Shown in pieces: positions 25,016-36,660 of a stretch of DNA of 64,000 nucleotides. Source of the stretch: Sympetrum striolatum. Lineage: Eukaryota > Arthropoda > Insecta > Odonata > Libellulidae. A program made the translations under genes and the position numbers. The stretch is from the NCBI GenBank assembly GCA_947579665.1, contig OX388348.1:18042001-18106000 (forward strand), written 5' to 3'. The notes beneath the pieces were generated by a model. It did no database searches. It was not told the DNA's origin and saw only the letters and a program-made list of their open reading frames with translations. Each line of letters opens with the position of its first letter. The stretch's first letter is position 1.

Positions 25016-26400
25016 GTTTTTCGCTTAGAATTTGATTAAATGTGGGAAATAAAGGCAAAAATGAGGAAAAAAATTGAATTTTCGCTAAAATTATCCGTTT
25101 TCGAAGCTTTTTTCGCTTAGAATTTGATTAAATGTGGGAAATAAAGGCAAAATTGAGGAAAAAAATTGAATTTTCGCTAAAATTATCCGTTTTCGTTGCT
25201 TTTTTCTCTTAGAATTTGATTAAATGTGGCAAATAAAGGCAAAATTGAGGAAAAAAATTGAATTTTTGCTAAAATTATCCATTTTCGTTGCTTATTTCGC
25301 TCTAAAATTATCCGTTTTCGCTGCTTTTTTCGCTTAGAATTTGATTAAATGTGGGAAATAAAGGCAAAATTGAGAAAAAAAATTGAATTTGATTAAATGT
25401 GGGAAATACAGGCAAAATTGTGAAAAAAATTAAAGTATCGCTAAAATTTACAGTTTTCGTTGCTTTTTTCGCTCATAATTTGATTAAATTGGGGAAATAA
25501 AGGCAAAATTGAGGAAGAAAATTGAATTTTCGCTAAAATTTTCCGTTTTCGTTGCTTTTTTCGTTCATAATTTGATTAAATTGGGGAAATAAAGGCAAAA
25601 TTGAGGAAAAAAATTGAATTTTTGCTAAAATTATCCGTTTTCGTTGCTTTTTTCGCTCAGAATTTTATTAAATGTGGGAAATAAAGGCTAAATTGAGGAA
25701 AAAAATTGAATTTTCGCTAAAATTATCCGTTTTCGTTGCTTTTTTCCCTTAGAATTTGATTAAATGTGGGAAATAAAGGCAAAAATGAGGAAAAAAATTG
25801 AATTTTCGCTAAAATTATCCGTTTTCGAAGCTTTTTTCGCTTAGAATTTGATTAAATGTGGGAAATAAAGGCAAAATTGAGGAAAAAAATTGAATTTTCG
25901 CTAAAATTATCCGTTTTCGTTGCTTTTTTCTCTTAGAATTTGATTAAATGTGGCAAATAAAGGCAAAATTGAGGAAAAACATTGAATTATCGCTAAAATT
26001 ATCAGTTTTCGTTGCTTTTTTCGCTCATGATTTGATTAAATGTGGGAAATAAAGGCGAAATAGAGGACAAAATTGAATTTTCGCTAAAATTGTCGGTTTT
26101 CGTTGCTTTTTTCGATCATAATTTGATTAAATATAGGAAATAAAGGCAAAATTGAGGAAAAAAATTGAATTTTCGCCAAAATTATCCATTTTCGTTGCTT
26201 TTTTCGCTTGGAATTTGATTAAAGGTGGGAAATAAAGGCAAAATTGAGGAAAAAAATTGAATTTTTGCTAATATTATCCATTTTCTTGGCTTTTTCGCGC
26301 TAAAATTATCCGTTTTCGTTGCATTTTTCGCTAAGAATTTGATTAAATGTGGGAAATAAAAGCAAAATTGAGGAAAATAATTGAATTTTCGCTAAAATTA
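25016..26400 (+). repeat. Mosaic of A2 pieces (9.6-10.9 kb), partly doubled
   Basis: Positions 25,016-25,245 match A2 at 10,070-10,300, then 25,250-25,970 match A2 from 9,580 to 10,300, so the TTCGAAGCTT monomer is present twice (25,100 and 25,824). Near 25,975 about two monomers are skipped and the sequence follows A2 10,480-10,910 (GAATTATCGC, GGACAAAATTG, TAATATTATCC, TTGCATTTTTCGCTAAG). One 33-bp junction has a TTATTTCGC variant (25,292), shared with 24,890. Confidence 0.72.
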
Positions 26401-27250
26401 TCCGTTTTCGTTGCTTTTTTCGCTTAGAATTTGATTAAATGTGGGAAATAAAGGCAAAATAGAGGAAAATAATTGAATTTTCGCTAAAATTATCCGTTTT
26501 CGTTGCTTTTTTCGCTTAGAATTTGATTAACTGTGGGAAATAAAGGCCAAATTGAGGAAAAAAAAATTTTTCGCTAAAATTATCCGTTTTCGTTGCTTTT
26601 TCGCTTAGATTTTTAGTAAATGTGGGAAATAATAGCAAAATTGAGAAAAAAAATTGAATTTGATTAAATGTGGGAAATACAGGCAAAATTGTGGAAAAAA
26701 ATTAAAGTATCGCTAAAATATACAGTTTTCGTTGCTTTTTTCGCTCATAATTTGATTAATTGGGGAAATAAAGGCAAAATTGAGGAAAAATAATTGAATT
26801 TTCGCTAAAATTATCCGTTTTCGTTGCTTTTTTCGCTCAGAATTTTATTAAATTTTGGAAATAAAGGCTAAATTGAGGAAAAAAATTGAATTTTCGCTAA
26901 AATTATCCGTTTTCGTTGCTTTTCTCGCTAAGAATTTGATTAAATGTGGGAAATAAAGGCAAAATTGAGGAAAAAATTGAATTTTCGCTAAAATTATCCG
27001 TTTTCGTGGCTTTTTTCGCTTAGAATTTGATTAAATGTGGGAAATAAAGGCAAAATTGAGGAAAAAAATTGAATTTTCGCTAAAATTATCCGTTTTCGTT
27101 GCTTTTTTCTCTTAGAATTTGATTAAATGTGGCAAATAAAGGCAAAATTGAGGAAAAAAATTGAATTTTCGCTAAAATTATCCGTTTTCGTTGCTTTTTT
27201 CGCTTAAAATTTGATTAAATGTAGGAAATAAAGGCAAAATAAAGGAAAAA
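26401..27250 (+). repeat. Segment shared with the 57.8-59.1 kb duplication
   Basis: The run of markers GGCCAAATTGAGG, GATTTTTAGTAAATG (26,609), TAAAGTATCGCTAAAATATACAG and GATTAATTGGGG matches 57.9-58.7 kb. The later CGTGGC, TCTCTTAG and CGCTTAAAATTTG monomers match 58.75-59.08 kb. Roughly 0.5 kb present in the 57.5-kb unit is missing here. Confidence 0.65.
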
Positions 27251-27254
27251 AATT

Positions 27255-30200
27255 AAATTTTCGCTAAAATTGTCGGTTTTCGTTGCTTTTTTCGATCATA
27301 ATTTGATTAAATGTAGGAAATAAAGGCAAAATTGAGGAAAAAAATTGAAATTTCTCTGAAATTATCCATTTTCGTTGCTTTTTTCGCTTAGAATTTGATT
27401 AAAGGTGGGAAATAAAGGCAAAATTGAGGAAAAAAATTGAATTTTTGCTAAAATTATCCGTTTTCTATGCTTTTTCGCGCTAAAATTATCCGTTTTCGTT
27501 GCTTTTTTCGCTTAAAATTTGATTAAATGTAGGAAATAAAGGCAAAATTGAGGAAAATAATTGAATTTTCGCTAAAATTATCCGTTTTCGTTGCTTTTTT
27601 CGCTTAGAAATTGATTAACTGTGGGAAATAAAGGCAAAATTGAGGAAAAAATTGAATTTTCGCTAAAATTATCCGTTTTCGTTGCTTTTTCGCTTAGATT
27701 TTTTAATAAATGTGGGAAATAATAGCAAAATTGAGAAAAAAAATTGAATTTGATTAAATGTGGGAAATACAGGCAAAATTGTGGAAAAAAATTAAAGTTT
27801 CGCTAAAATTTACAGTTTTCGTTGCTTTTTTCGCTCATAATTTGATTAAATTGGGGTAATACAGGCAAAATTGAGGAATAAATTGAATTTTCGCTAAAAT
27901 TATCCGTTTTCGTGGCTTTTTTCGCTAAGAATTTGATTAAATGTGGGAAATAAAGGCAATATTGAGGAAAAAAATTGAATTTTCGCTAAAATTATCCATA
28001 TTCGTTGCTTTTTTCGCGCTAAAATTATCCGTTTTCGTTGCTTTTTTCGCTTAGAATTTGATTAAATGTGGGAAATAAAGGCAAAATTGAGGAAAAAAAT
28101 TGAATTTTCGCTAAAATTATCCGTTTTCGTTGCTTTTTTCTCTTAGAATTTGATTAAATGTGGCAAATAAAGGCAAAATTGAGGAAAAAAATTGAATTTT
28201 CGCTAAAATTATCCGTTTTCGTTTCTTTTTTCGCTTAGAATTTGAATAAATGTAGGAAAAAAAGGCAAAATAGAGGAAAAAAATTGAATTTCCGCGAAAA
28301 TTATCAGTTTTCGTTGCTTTATTCGCTCATGATTTGATTAAATGTAACAAATTAAAATCAAAGTTGAGGAAAAACATTGAATTTTCGCGAAAATTATCAG
28401 TTTTCGTTGCTTTATTCGCTCATGATTTGATTAAATGTAACAAAATAAAGGCAAAGTTAAGGAAAAACATTGAATTTTCGCTAAAATTATCAGTTTTAGT
28501 TGCTTTTTTCGCTCATGATTTGATTAAATGTAGGAAATAAAGGCGAAATAGAGGAAAAAATTAAATTTTCGCTAAAATTGTCGGTTTTCGTAGCTTTTTT
28601 CGATCATAATTTGATTAAATGTGGGAAATAAAGGCGAAATTGAGAAAAAAATTGAAATTTCTCTGAAATTATCCGTTTTCGTTGCTTTTTTCGCATAGAA
28701 TTTGATTAAATGTGGGGAATAAAGGCAAAATTGAGGAAAAATATTGAATTTTTGCTTAAATTATCCGTTTTCGTTGCTTTTTTCGCTTAGAATTTGATTA
28801 ACTGTGGGAAATAAAGGCTAAATTGAGGAAAAAATTGAATTTTCGCTAAAATTATCCGTATTCGTTGCTTTTTTCGCTTAGATTTTGTAATAAATGTGGG
28901 AAATAAAGGCAAAATTGAGGAAAAAAATTGAATTTTCGCCAAAATTATCCATTTTCGTTGCTTTTTTCGCTTAGAATTTGATTAAAGGTGGGAAATAAAG
29001 GCAAAATTGAGGAAAAAAATTGAATTTTTGCTAAAATTATCCATTTTGTTTGCTTTTTTCGCGCTAAAATTATCCGTTTTCGTTGCTTTTTTCGCTTAGA
29101 ATTTGATTAAATGTGGGAAATAAAGGCAAAATTGAGGAAAATAATTGAATTTTCGCTAAAATTATCCGTTTTCGTTGCTTTTTTCGCTTAGAATTTGATT
29201 AACTGTGGGAAATAAAGGCAAAATTGAGGAAAAAATTGAATTTTCGCTAAAATTATCCGTTTTCGTTGCTTTTTCGCTTAGATTTTTTAATAAATGTGGG
29301 AAATAAAGGCAAAATTGAGGAAAATAATTGAATTTTCGCTAAAATTATCCGTTTTCGTTGCTTTTTTCGCTTAGAATTTGATTAAATGTGGGAAATACAG
29401 GCAAAATTGTGGAAAAAAATTAAAGTTTCGCTAAAATTTACAGTTTTCGTTGCTTTTTTCGCTCATAATTTGATTAAATTGTGGAAATAAAGGCAAAATT
29501 GAGAAAAAAAATTGAATGTTTGCTAAAATTATCCGTTTTCTTTGCTTTTTTCGCTTAGAATTTGATTAAATGTGGGAAATAAAGGCAAAATTGAAGAAAA
29601 AATTGTATTTTCGCTAAAATTATCCGTTTTCGTGGCTTTTTTCGCTTAGAATTTGATTAAATGTGGCAAATAAAGGCAAAATTGAGGAAAAAAATTGAAT
29701 TTTCGCTAAAATTATCCGTTTTCGTTGCTTTTTTCTCTTAAAATTTGATTAAATGTAGCAAATAAAGGCAAAATTGAGGAAAAAAATTGAATTTTCGCGA
29801 AAATTATCAGTTTTCGTTGTTTTATTCGCTCATGATTTGATTAAATGTAACAGAATAAAGGCAAAGTTGAGGAAAAACATTGAAAATTCGCTGAAATTAT
29901 CCGTTTTCGTCGCTTTTTTCGCTTAGAATTTGATTAAATGAGGGGAATAAAGGCAAAATTGAGGAAAAATATTGAATTTTTGCTTAAATTATCCGTTTAC
30001 GTTGCATTTTTCGCTTAGAATTTGATTAACTGTGGGAAATAAAGGCAAAATTGAGAAAAAAATTGAATTTTTGCTTAAATTATCCGTTTTCGTTGCTTTT
30101 TTCGCTTAGAATTTGATTAACTGTGGGAAATAAAGGCAAAATTGAGAAAAAAATTGAATTTTCGCTAAAATTATCCGTTTTTGTTGCTTTTTTCTCTTAG

Positions 30201-30860
30201 AATTTGATTAAATGTGGCAAATAAAGGCAAAATTGAGGAAAAAAATTGAATTTTCGCTAAAATTATCCGTTTTCGTTGCTTTTTTCGCTTAGAATTTGAT
30301 TAAATGTAGGAAATAAAGGCAAAATAGAGGAAAAAAATTGAATTTTCGCCAAAATTATCCATTTTCGTTGTTTTTTTCGCTTAGAATTTGATTAAAGGTG
30401 GGAAATAAAGGCAAAATTGTGGAAAAAAATTGAATTTTTGCTAAAATTATCCATTTTCGTTGCTTTTTTCGCGCTAAAATTATTCGTTTTCGTTGCTTTT
30501 TTCGCTTAGATTTTTTAAAAAATGTGGGAAATAAAGGCAAAATTGAGGAAAAAAATTGAATTTTCGCCAAAATTATCCATTTTCGTTGTTTTTTTCGCTT
30601 AGAATTTGATTAAAGGTGGGAAATAAAGGAAAATTGTGGAAAAAAATTGAATTTTTGCTAAAATTATCCATTTTCGTAACTTTTTTCGCTCTAAAATTAT
30701 CCGTTTTCGTTGCTTTTTTTGCTTAGAATTTGATTAAATGTGGGAAATAAAGGCAAAATTGAGAAAAAAAATTGAATTTGATTAAATGTGGGAAATACAG
30801 GCAAAATTGTGAAATAATTAAAGTATTGCTAAAATTTACAGTTTTCGTTGCTTTTTTCGC
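27255..30860 (+). repeat. 3.6-kb HOR block, copy 1 (second copy 13,260 bp downstream)
   Basis: It aligns to 40,515-44,120 at offset 13,260. This was checked at 27,255, 28,334 (to 41,594) and 30,355 (to 43,614, offset 13,259 after a 1-bp indel that is later compensated). Substitutions are sparse, for example GAAGAAAA with GTATTTTCGC at 29,594-29,608 against GAGGAAAA with GAATTTTCGC. It diverges at about 30,860 (TCATAATTTAATT) against 44,120 (TTAGAATTTG). Confidence 0.85.
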
Positions 30861-33800
30861 TCATAATTTAATTAAATTGGGGAAATAAAGGCAAAATTGA
30901 GGAAAAAAATTGAATTTTCGCTAAAATTATCCGTTTTCGTTGCTTTTTTCGCTCAGAAATTTATTAAAAGTGGGAAATAAAGGCTAAATTGAGGAAAAAA
31001 ATTGAATTTTCGCTAAAATTATCCGTTTTCGTAGCTTTTTTCGCTTAGAATTTGATTAAATGTGGGAAATAAAGGCAAAATTGAGGAAAAAATTGAATCT
31101 TCGCTAAAATTATCCGTTTTCGTGGCTTTTTTCGCTAAGAATTTGATTAAATGTGGGAAATAAAGGCAAAATTGAGGAAAAATATTGAATTTTCGCTAAA
31201 ATTATCCATATTCGTTGCTTTTTTCGCGCTAAAATTATCCGTTTTCGTTGCTTTTTTGCTTAGAATTTGATTAAATGTGGGAAATAAAGGCAAAATTGAG
31301 GAAAATAATTGAATTTTCGCTAAAATTATCCGTTTTCGTTGCTTTTTTCGCTTAGAATTTGATTAACTGTGGGAAATAAAGGCCAAATTGAGGAAAAAAA
31401 AAATTTTCGCTAAAATTATCCGTTTTCGTTGCTTTTTCGCTTAGATTTTTTAATAAATGTGGGAAATAATAGCAAAATTGAGTAAAAAAATTGAATTTGA
31501 TTAAATGTGGGAAATACAGGCAAAATTGTGGAAAAAAATTAAAGTTTCGCTAAAATTTATAGTTTTCGTTGCTTTTTTCGCTCATAATTTGATTAAATTG
31601 GGGAAATAAAGGCAAAATTGAGGAAAAAAATTGAATTTTCGCTAAAATTATCCGTTTTCGTTGCTTTTTTCGCTCAGAATTTTATTAAATGTGGGAAATA
31701 AAGGCTAAATTGTGGAAAAAAATTGAATTTTCGTTAAAATTATCCGTTTTCGTTGCTTTTTTCCCTTAGAATTTGATTAAATGTGGGAAATAAAGGCAAA
31801 ATTGAGGAAAAAAATTGAATTTTCGCTAAAATTATCCGTTTTCGAAGCTTTTTTCGCTAAAAATTTGATTAAATGTGGGAAATAAAGGCAAAATTGAGGA
31901 AAAAAATTGAATTTTCACAAAAATTGTCGGTTTTCGTTGCTTTTTTCGATCATAATTTGATTAAATGTAGGAAATAAAGGCAAAATTGAGGAAAAAAATT
32001 GAATTTTCGCCAAAATTATCCATTTTTGTTGCTTTTTTTGCTTGGAATTTGATTAAAGGTGGGAAATAAAGGCAAAATTGAGGAAAAAAATTGAATTTTT
32101 GCTAAAATTATCCATTTTCTTTGCTTTTTCGCGCTAAAATTATCCGTTTTCGTTGCTTTTTTCGCTTAGAATTTGATTAAATGTAGGAAATAAAGGCAAA
32201 ATTGAGGAAAATAATTGAATTTTCACTAAAATTATCCGTTTTCGTTGCTTTTTTCGCTTAGAAATTGATTAACTGTGGGAAATAAAGGCAATATTGAGGA
32301 AAAAATTGAATTTTCGCTAAAATTATCCGTTTTCGTTGCTTTTTCGCTTAGATTTTTTAATAAATGTGGGAAATAATAGCAAAATTGAGAAAAAAAATTG
32401 AATTTGATTAAAATTGGGAAAGGACAGGCAAAATTGTGGATAAAATTAAAGTTTCGCTAAAATTTACAGTTTTCGTTGCTTTTTTCGCTCATAATTTGAT
32501 TAATTTGGGATAATACAGGCAAAATTGAGGAATAAATTGAATTTTCGCTAAAATTATCCGTTTTCGTGGCTTTTTTCGCTAAGAATTTGATTAAATGTGG
32601 GAAATAAAGGCAAAATTGAGGAAAAAAATTGAATTTTTGCTAAAATTATCCATATTCGTTGCTTTTTTCGCGCTAAAATTATCCGTTTTCGTTGCTTTTT
32701 TCGCTTAGAATTTGAGTAAATGTGGGAAATAAAGGCAAATTTTGGAAAAAAATTGAATTTTCGCTAAAATTATCCGTTTTCGTTGCTTTTTTCTCTTAGA
32801 ATTTGATTAAATGTGGCAAATAAAGGCAAAATTGAGGAAAAAATTGAATTTCCGCGAAAATTATCAGTTTTCGTCGCTTTATTCGCTCATGATTTGATTA
32901 AATGTAACAAAATAAAATTAAAGTTGAGGAAAAACATTGAATTTTTGCGAAAATTATCAGTTTTCGTTGCTTTATTCGCTCATGATTTGATTAAATGTAA
33001 CAAAATAAAGGCAAAGTTAAGGAAAAACATTGAATTTTCGCTAAAATTATCAGTTTTCGTTGCTTTTTTCGCTCATGATTTGATTAAATGTAGGAAATAA
33101 AGGCGAAATAGAGGAAAAAATTAAATTTTCGCTAAAATTGTTGGTTTTCGTAGCTTTTTTCGATCATAATTTGATTAAATGTGGGAAATAAAGGCGAAAT
33201 TGAGGAAAAAAATTGAAATTTCTCTGAAATTATCCGTTTTCGTTGCTTTTTTCGCTTAGAATTTGATTAAATGTGGGGAATAAAGGCAAAATTGAGGAAA
33301 AATATTGAATTTTTGCTTAAATTATACGTTTTCGTTGCTTTTTTCGCTTAGAATTTGAATAACTGTGGGAAATAAAGGCTAAATTGAGGAAAAAATTGAA
33401 TTTTCGCTAAAATTATCCGTATTCGTTGCTTTTTTCGCTTAGATTATGTAATAAATGTGGGAAATAAAGGCAAAATTGAGGAAAAAAATTGAATTTTCGC
33501 CAAAATTATCCACTTTCGTTGCTTTTTTCGCTTAGAATTTGATTAAAGGTGGGAAATAAAGGCAAAATGAGGAAAAAAATTGAATTTTTGCTAAAATTAT
33601 CCATTTTGTTTGCTTTTTTCGCGCTAAAATTATCCGTTTTCGTTGCTTTTTTCGCTTAGAATTTGATTAAATGTGGGAAATAAAGGCAAAATTGAGGAAA
33701 ATAATTGAATTTTCGCTAAAATTATCCGTTTTCGTTGCTTTTTTCGCTTAGAATTTGATTAACTGTGGGAAATAAAGGCAAAATTGAGGAAAAAATTGAA

Positions 33801-36654
33801 TTTTCGCTAAAATTATCCGTTTTCGTTGGTTTTTCGCTTAGATTTTTTAATAAATGTGGGAAATAATAGCAAAATTGAGAAAAAAAATTGAATTTGATTA
33901 TATGTGGGAAATACAGGCAAAATTGTGGAAAAAAATTAAAGTTTCGCTAAAATTTACAGTTTTCGTTGCTTTTTTCGCTCATAATTTGATTAAATTATGG
34001 AAATAAAGGAAAAATTGAGGAAAAAAATTGAATGTTCGCTAAAATTATCCGTTTTCTTTGCTTTTTTCGCTTAGAATTTGATTAAATGTGGGAAATAAAG
34101 GCAAAATTGAGGAAAAATATTGAATTTTTGCTTAAATTATCCGTTTTCGTTGCTTTTTTTGCTTAAAATTTGATTAAATGTAGGAAATAAAGGCAAAATA
34201 AAGGAAAAAAATTGAATTTTTGCGAAAATTTTCAGTTTTCGTTGCTTTATTCGCTCATGATTTGATTAAATGTAACAAAATAAAGGCAAAGAAGAGGAAA
34301 AACTTTGAATTTTCGCTAAAATTATCAGTTTTCGTTGCTTTTTTCGCTCATGATTTGATTAAATGTAGGAAATAAAGGCGAAATAGAGGAAAAAATTAAA
34401 TTTTCGCTAAAATTGTCGGTTTTCGTTGCTTTTTTCGATCATAATTTGATTAAATGTAGGAAATAAAGGCAAAATTGAGGAAAAAAATTGAAATTTCTCT
34501 GAAATTATCCATTTTCGTTGCTTTTTTCGCTTAGAATTTGATTAAAGGTGGGAAATAAAGGCAAAATTGAGGAAAAAAATTGAATTTTTGCTAAAATTAT
34601 CCGTTTTCTATGCTTTTTCGCGCTAAAATTATCCGTTTTCGTTGCTTTTTTCGCTTAAAATTTGATTAAATGTAGGAAATAAAGGCAAAATTGAGGAAAA
34701 TAATTGAATTTTCGCTAAAATTATCCGTTTTCGTTGCTTTTTTCGCTTAGAAATTGATTAACTGTGGGAAATAAAGGCAAAATTGAGGAAAAAATTGAAT
34801 TTTCGCTAAAATTATCCGTTTTCGTTGCTTTTTCGCTTAGATTTTTTAATAAATGTGGGAAATAATAGCAAAATTGAGAAAAAAAATTGAATTTGATTAA
34901 ATGTGGGAAATACAGGCAAAATTGTGGAAAAAAATTAAAGTTTCGCTAAAATTTACAGTTTTCGTTGCTTTTTTCGCTCATAATTTGATTAAATTGGGGT
35001 AATACAGGCAAAATTGAGGAATAAATTGAATTTTCGCTAAAATTATCCGTTTTCGTGGCTTTTTTCGCTAAGAATTTGATTAAATGTGGGAAATAAAGGC
35101 AATATTGAGGAAAAAAATTGAATTTTCGCTAAAATTATCCATATTCGTTGCTTTTTTTGCGCTAAAATTATCCGTTTTCGTTGCTTTTTTCGCTTAGAAT
35201 TTGATTAAATGTGGGAAATAAAGGCAAAATTGAGGAAAAAAATTGAATTTTCGCTAAAATTATCCGTTTTCGTTGCTTTTTTCTCTTAGAATTTGATTAA
35301 CTGTGGGAAATAAAGGCAAAATTGAGGAAAAAATTGAATTTTCGCTAAAATTATCCGTATTCGTTGCTTTTTTCGCTTAGATTTTGTAATAAATGTGGGA
35401 AATAAAGGCAAAATTGAGGAAAAAAATTGAATTTTCGCCAAAATTATCCACTTTCGTTGCTTTTTTCGCTTAGAATTTGATTAAAGGTGGGAAATAAAGG
35501 CAAAATGAGGAAAAAAATTGAATTTTTGCTAAAATTATCCATTTTGTTTGCTTTTTTCGCGCTAAAATTATCCGTTTTCGTTGCTTTTTTCGCTTAGAAT
35601 TTGATTAAATGTGGGAAATAAAGGCAAAATTGAGGAAAATAATTGAATTTTCGCTAAAATTATCCGTTTTCGTTGCTTTTTTCGCTTAGAATTTGATTAA
35701 CTGTGGGAAATAAAGGCAAAATTGAGGAAAAAATTGAATTTTCGCTAAAATTATCCGTTTTCGTTGGTTTTTCGCTTAGATTTTTTAATAAATGTGGGAA
35801 ATAATAGCAAAATTGAGAAAAAAAATTGAATTTGATTATATGTGGGAAATACAGGCAAAATTGTGGAAAAAAATTAAAGTTTCGCTAAAATTTACAGTTT
35901 TCGTTGCTTTTTTCGCTCATAATTTGATTAAATTATGGAAATAAAGGCAAAATTGAGGAAAAAAATTGAATGTTCGCTAAAATTATCCGTTTTCTTTGCT
36001 TTTTTCGCTTAGAATTTGATTAAATGTGGGAAATAAAGGCAAAATTGAGGAAAAATATTGAATTTTTGCTTAAATTATCCGTTTTCGTTGCTTTTTTCGC
36101 TTAAAATTTGATTAAATGTAGGAAATAAAGGCAAAATAAAGGAAAAAAATTGAATTTTTGCGAAAATTTTCAGTTTTCGTTGCTTTTTTCGCTCATGATT
36201 TGATTAAATGTAGGAAATAAAGGCGAAATAGAGGAAAAAATTAAATTTTCGCTAAAATTGTCGGTTTTCGTTGCTTTTTTCGATCATAATTTGATTAAAT
36301 GTAGGAAATAAAGGCAAAATTGAGGAAAAAAATTGAAATTTCTCTGAAATTATCCATTTTCGTTGCTTTTTTCGCTTAGAATTTGATTAAAGGTGGGAAA
36401 TAAAGGCAAAATTGAGGAAAAAAATTGAATTTTTGCTAAAATTATCCGTTTTCTATGCTTTTTCGCGCTAAAATTATCCGTTTTCGTTGCTTTTTTCGCT
36501 TAAAATTTGATTAAATGTAGGAAATAAAGGCAAAATTGAGGAAAATAATTGAATTTTCGCTAAAATTATCCGTTTTCGTTGCTTTTTTCGCTTAGAAATT
36601 GATTAACTGTGGGAAATAAAGGCAAAATTGAGGAATAAATTGAATTTTCGCTAA
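30445..36654 (+). repeat. 6,210-bp HOR unit, tandem copy 1
   Basis: It is followed immediately by a second unit. Offset 6,210 holds at 30,451 to 36,661, at 31,201 to 37,411 and at 32,813 to 39,023. Distinctive shared features are GGACAGG at 32,424 and 38,634, TTTACGTT-like variants, TTCGAAGCTT at 31,841 and 38,051, and AATCTTCGCT at 31,097 and 37,307. The unit contains an internal 1.9-kb duplication. Confidence 0.85.
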
Positions 36655-36660
36655 AATTAT
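33361..36660 (+). repeat. 1,938-bp tandem duplication nested in the 6.2-kb unit
   Basis: AACTGTGGG at 33,361 matches 35,299 (offset 1,938). The second copy then loses one 93-bp TGTAACAAAATAAA monomer near 36,180, after which the offset is 1,845 (34,601 to 36,446). It ends near 36,660 at the start of the next 6.2-kb unit. The second 6.2-kb unit lacks this nested duplication, so it arose after, or was lost after, the larger duplication. Confidence 0.82.

Noticed and set aside
32813..33100. Open reading frames of 63-95 codons on both strands (also 2,962-3,168 +, 47,232-47,471 -, 55,258-55,494 - and others)
   Set aside because: They are translations of the satellite in frames kept open by the 93-bp period, recur wherever the same monomer order recurs, and show no independent gene features. 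Not annotated as genes.
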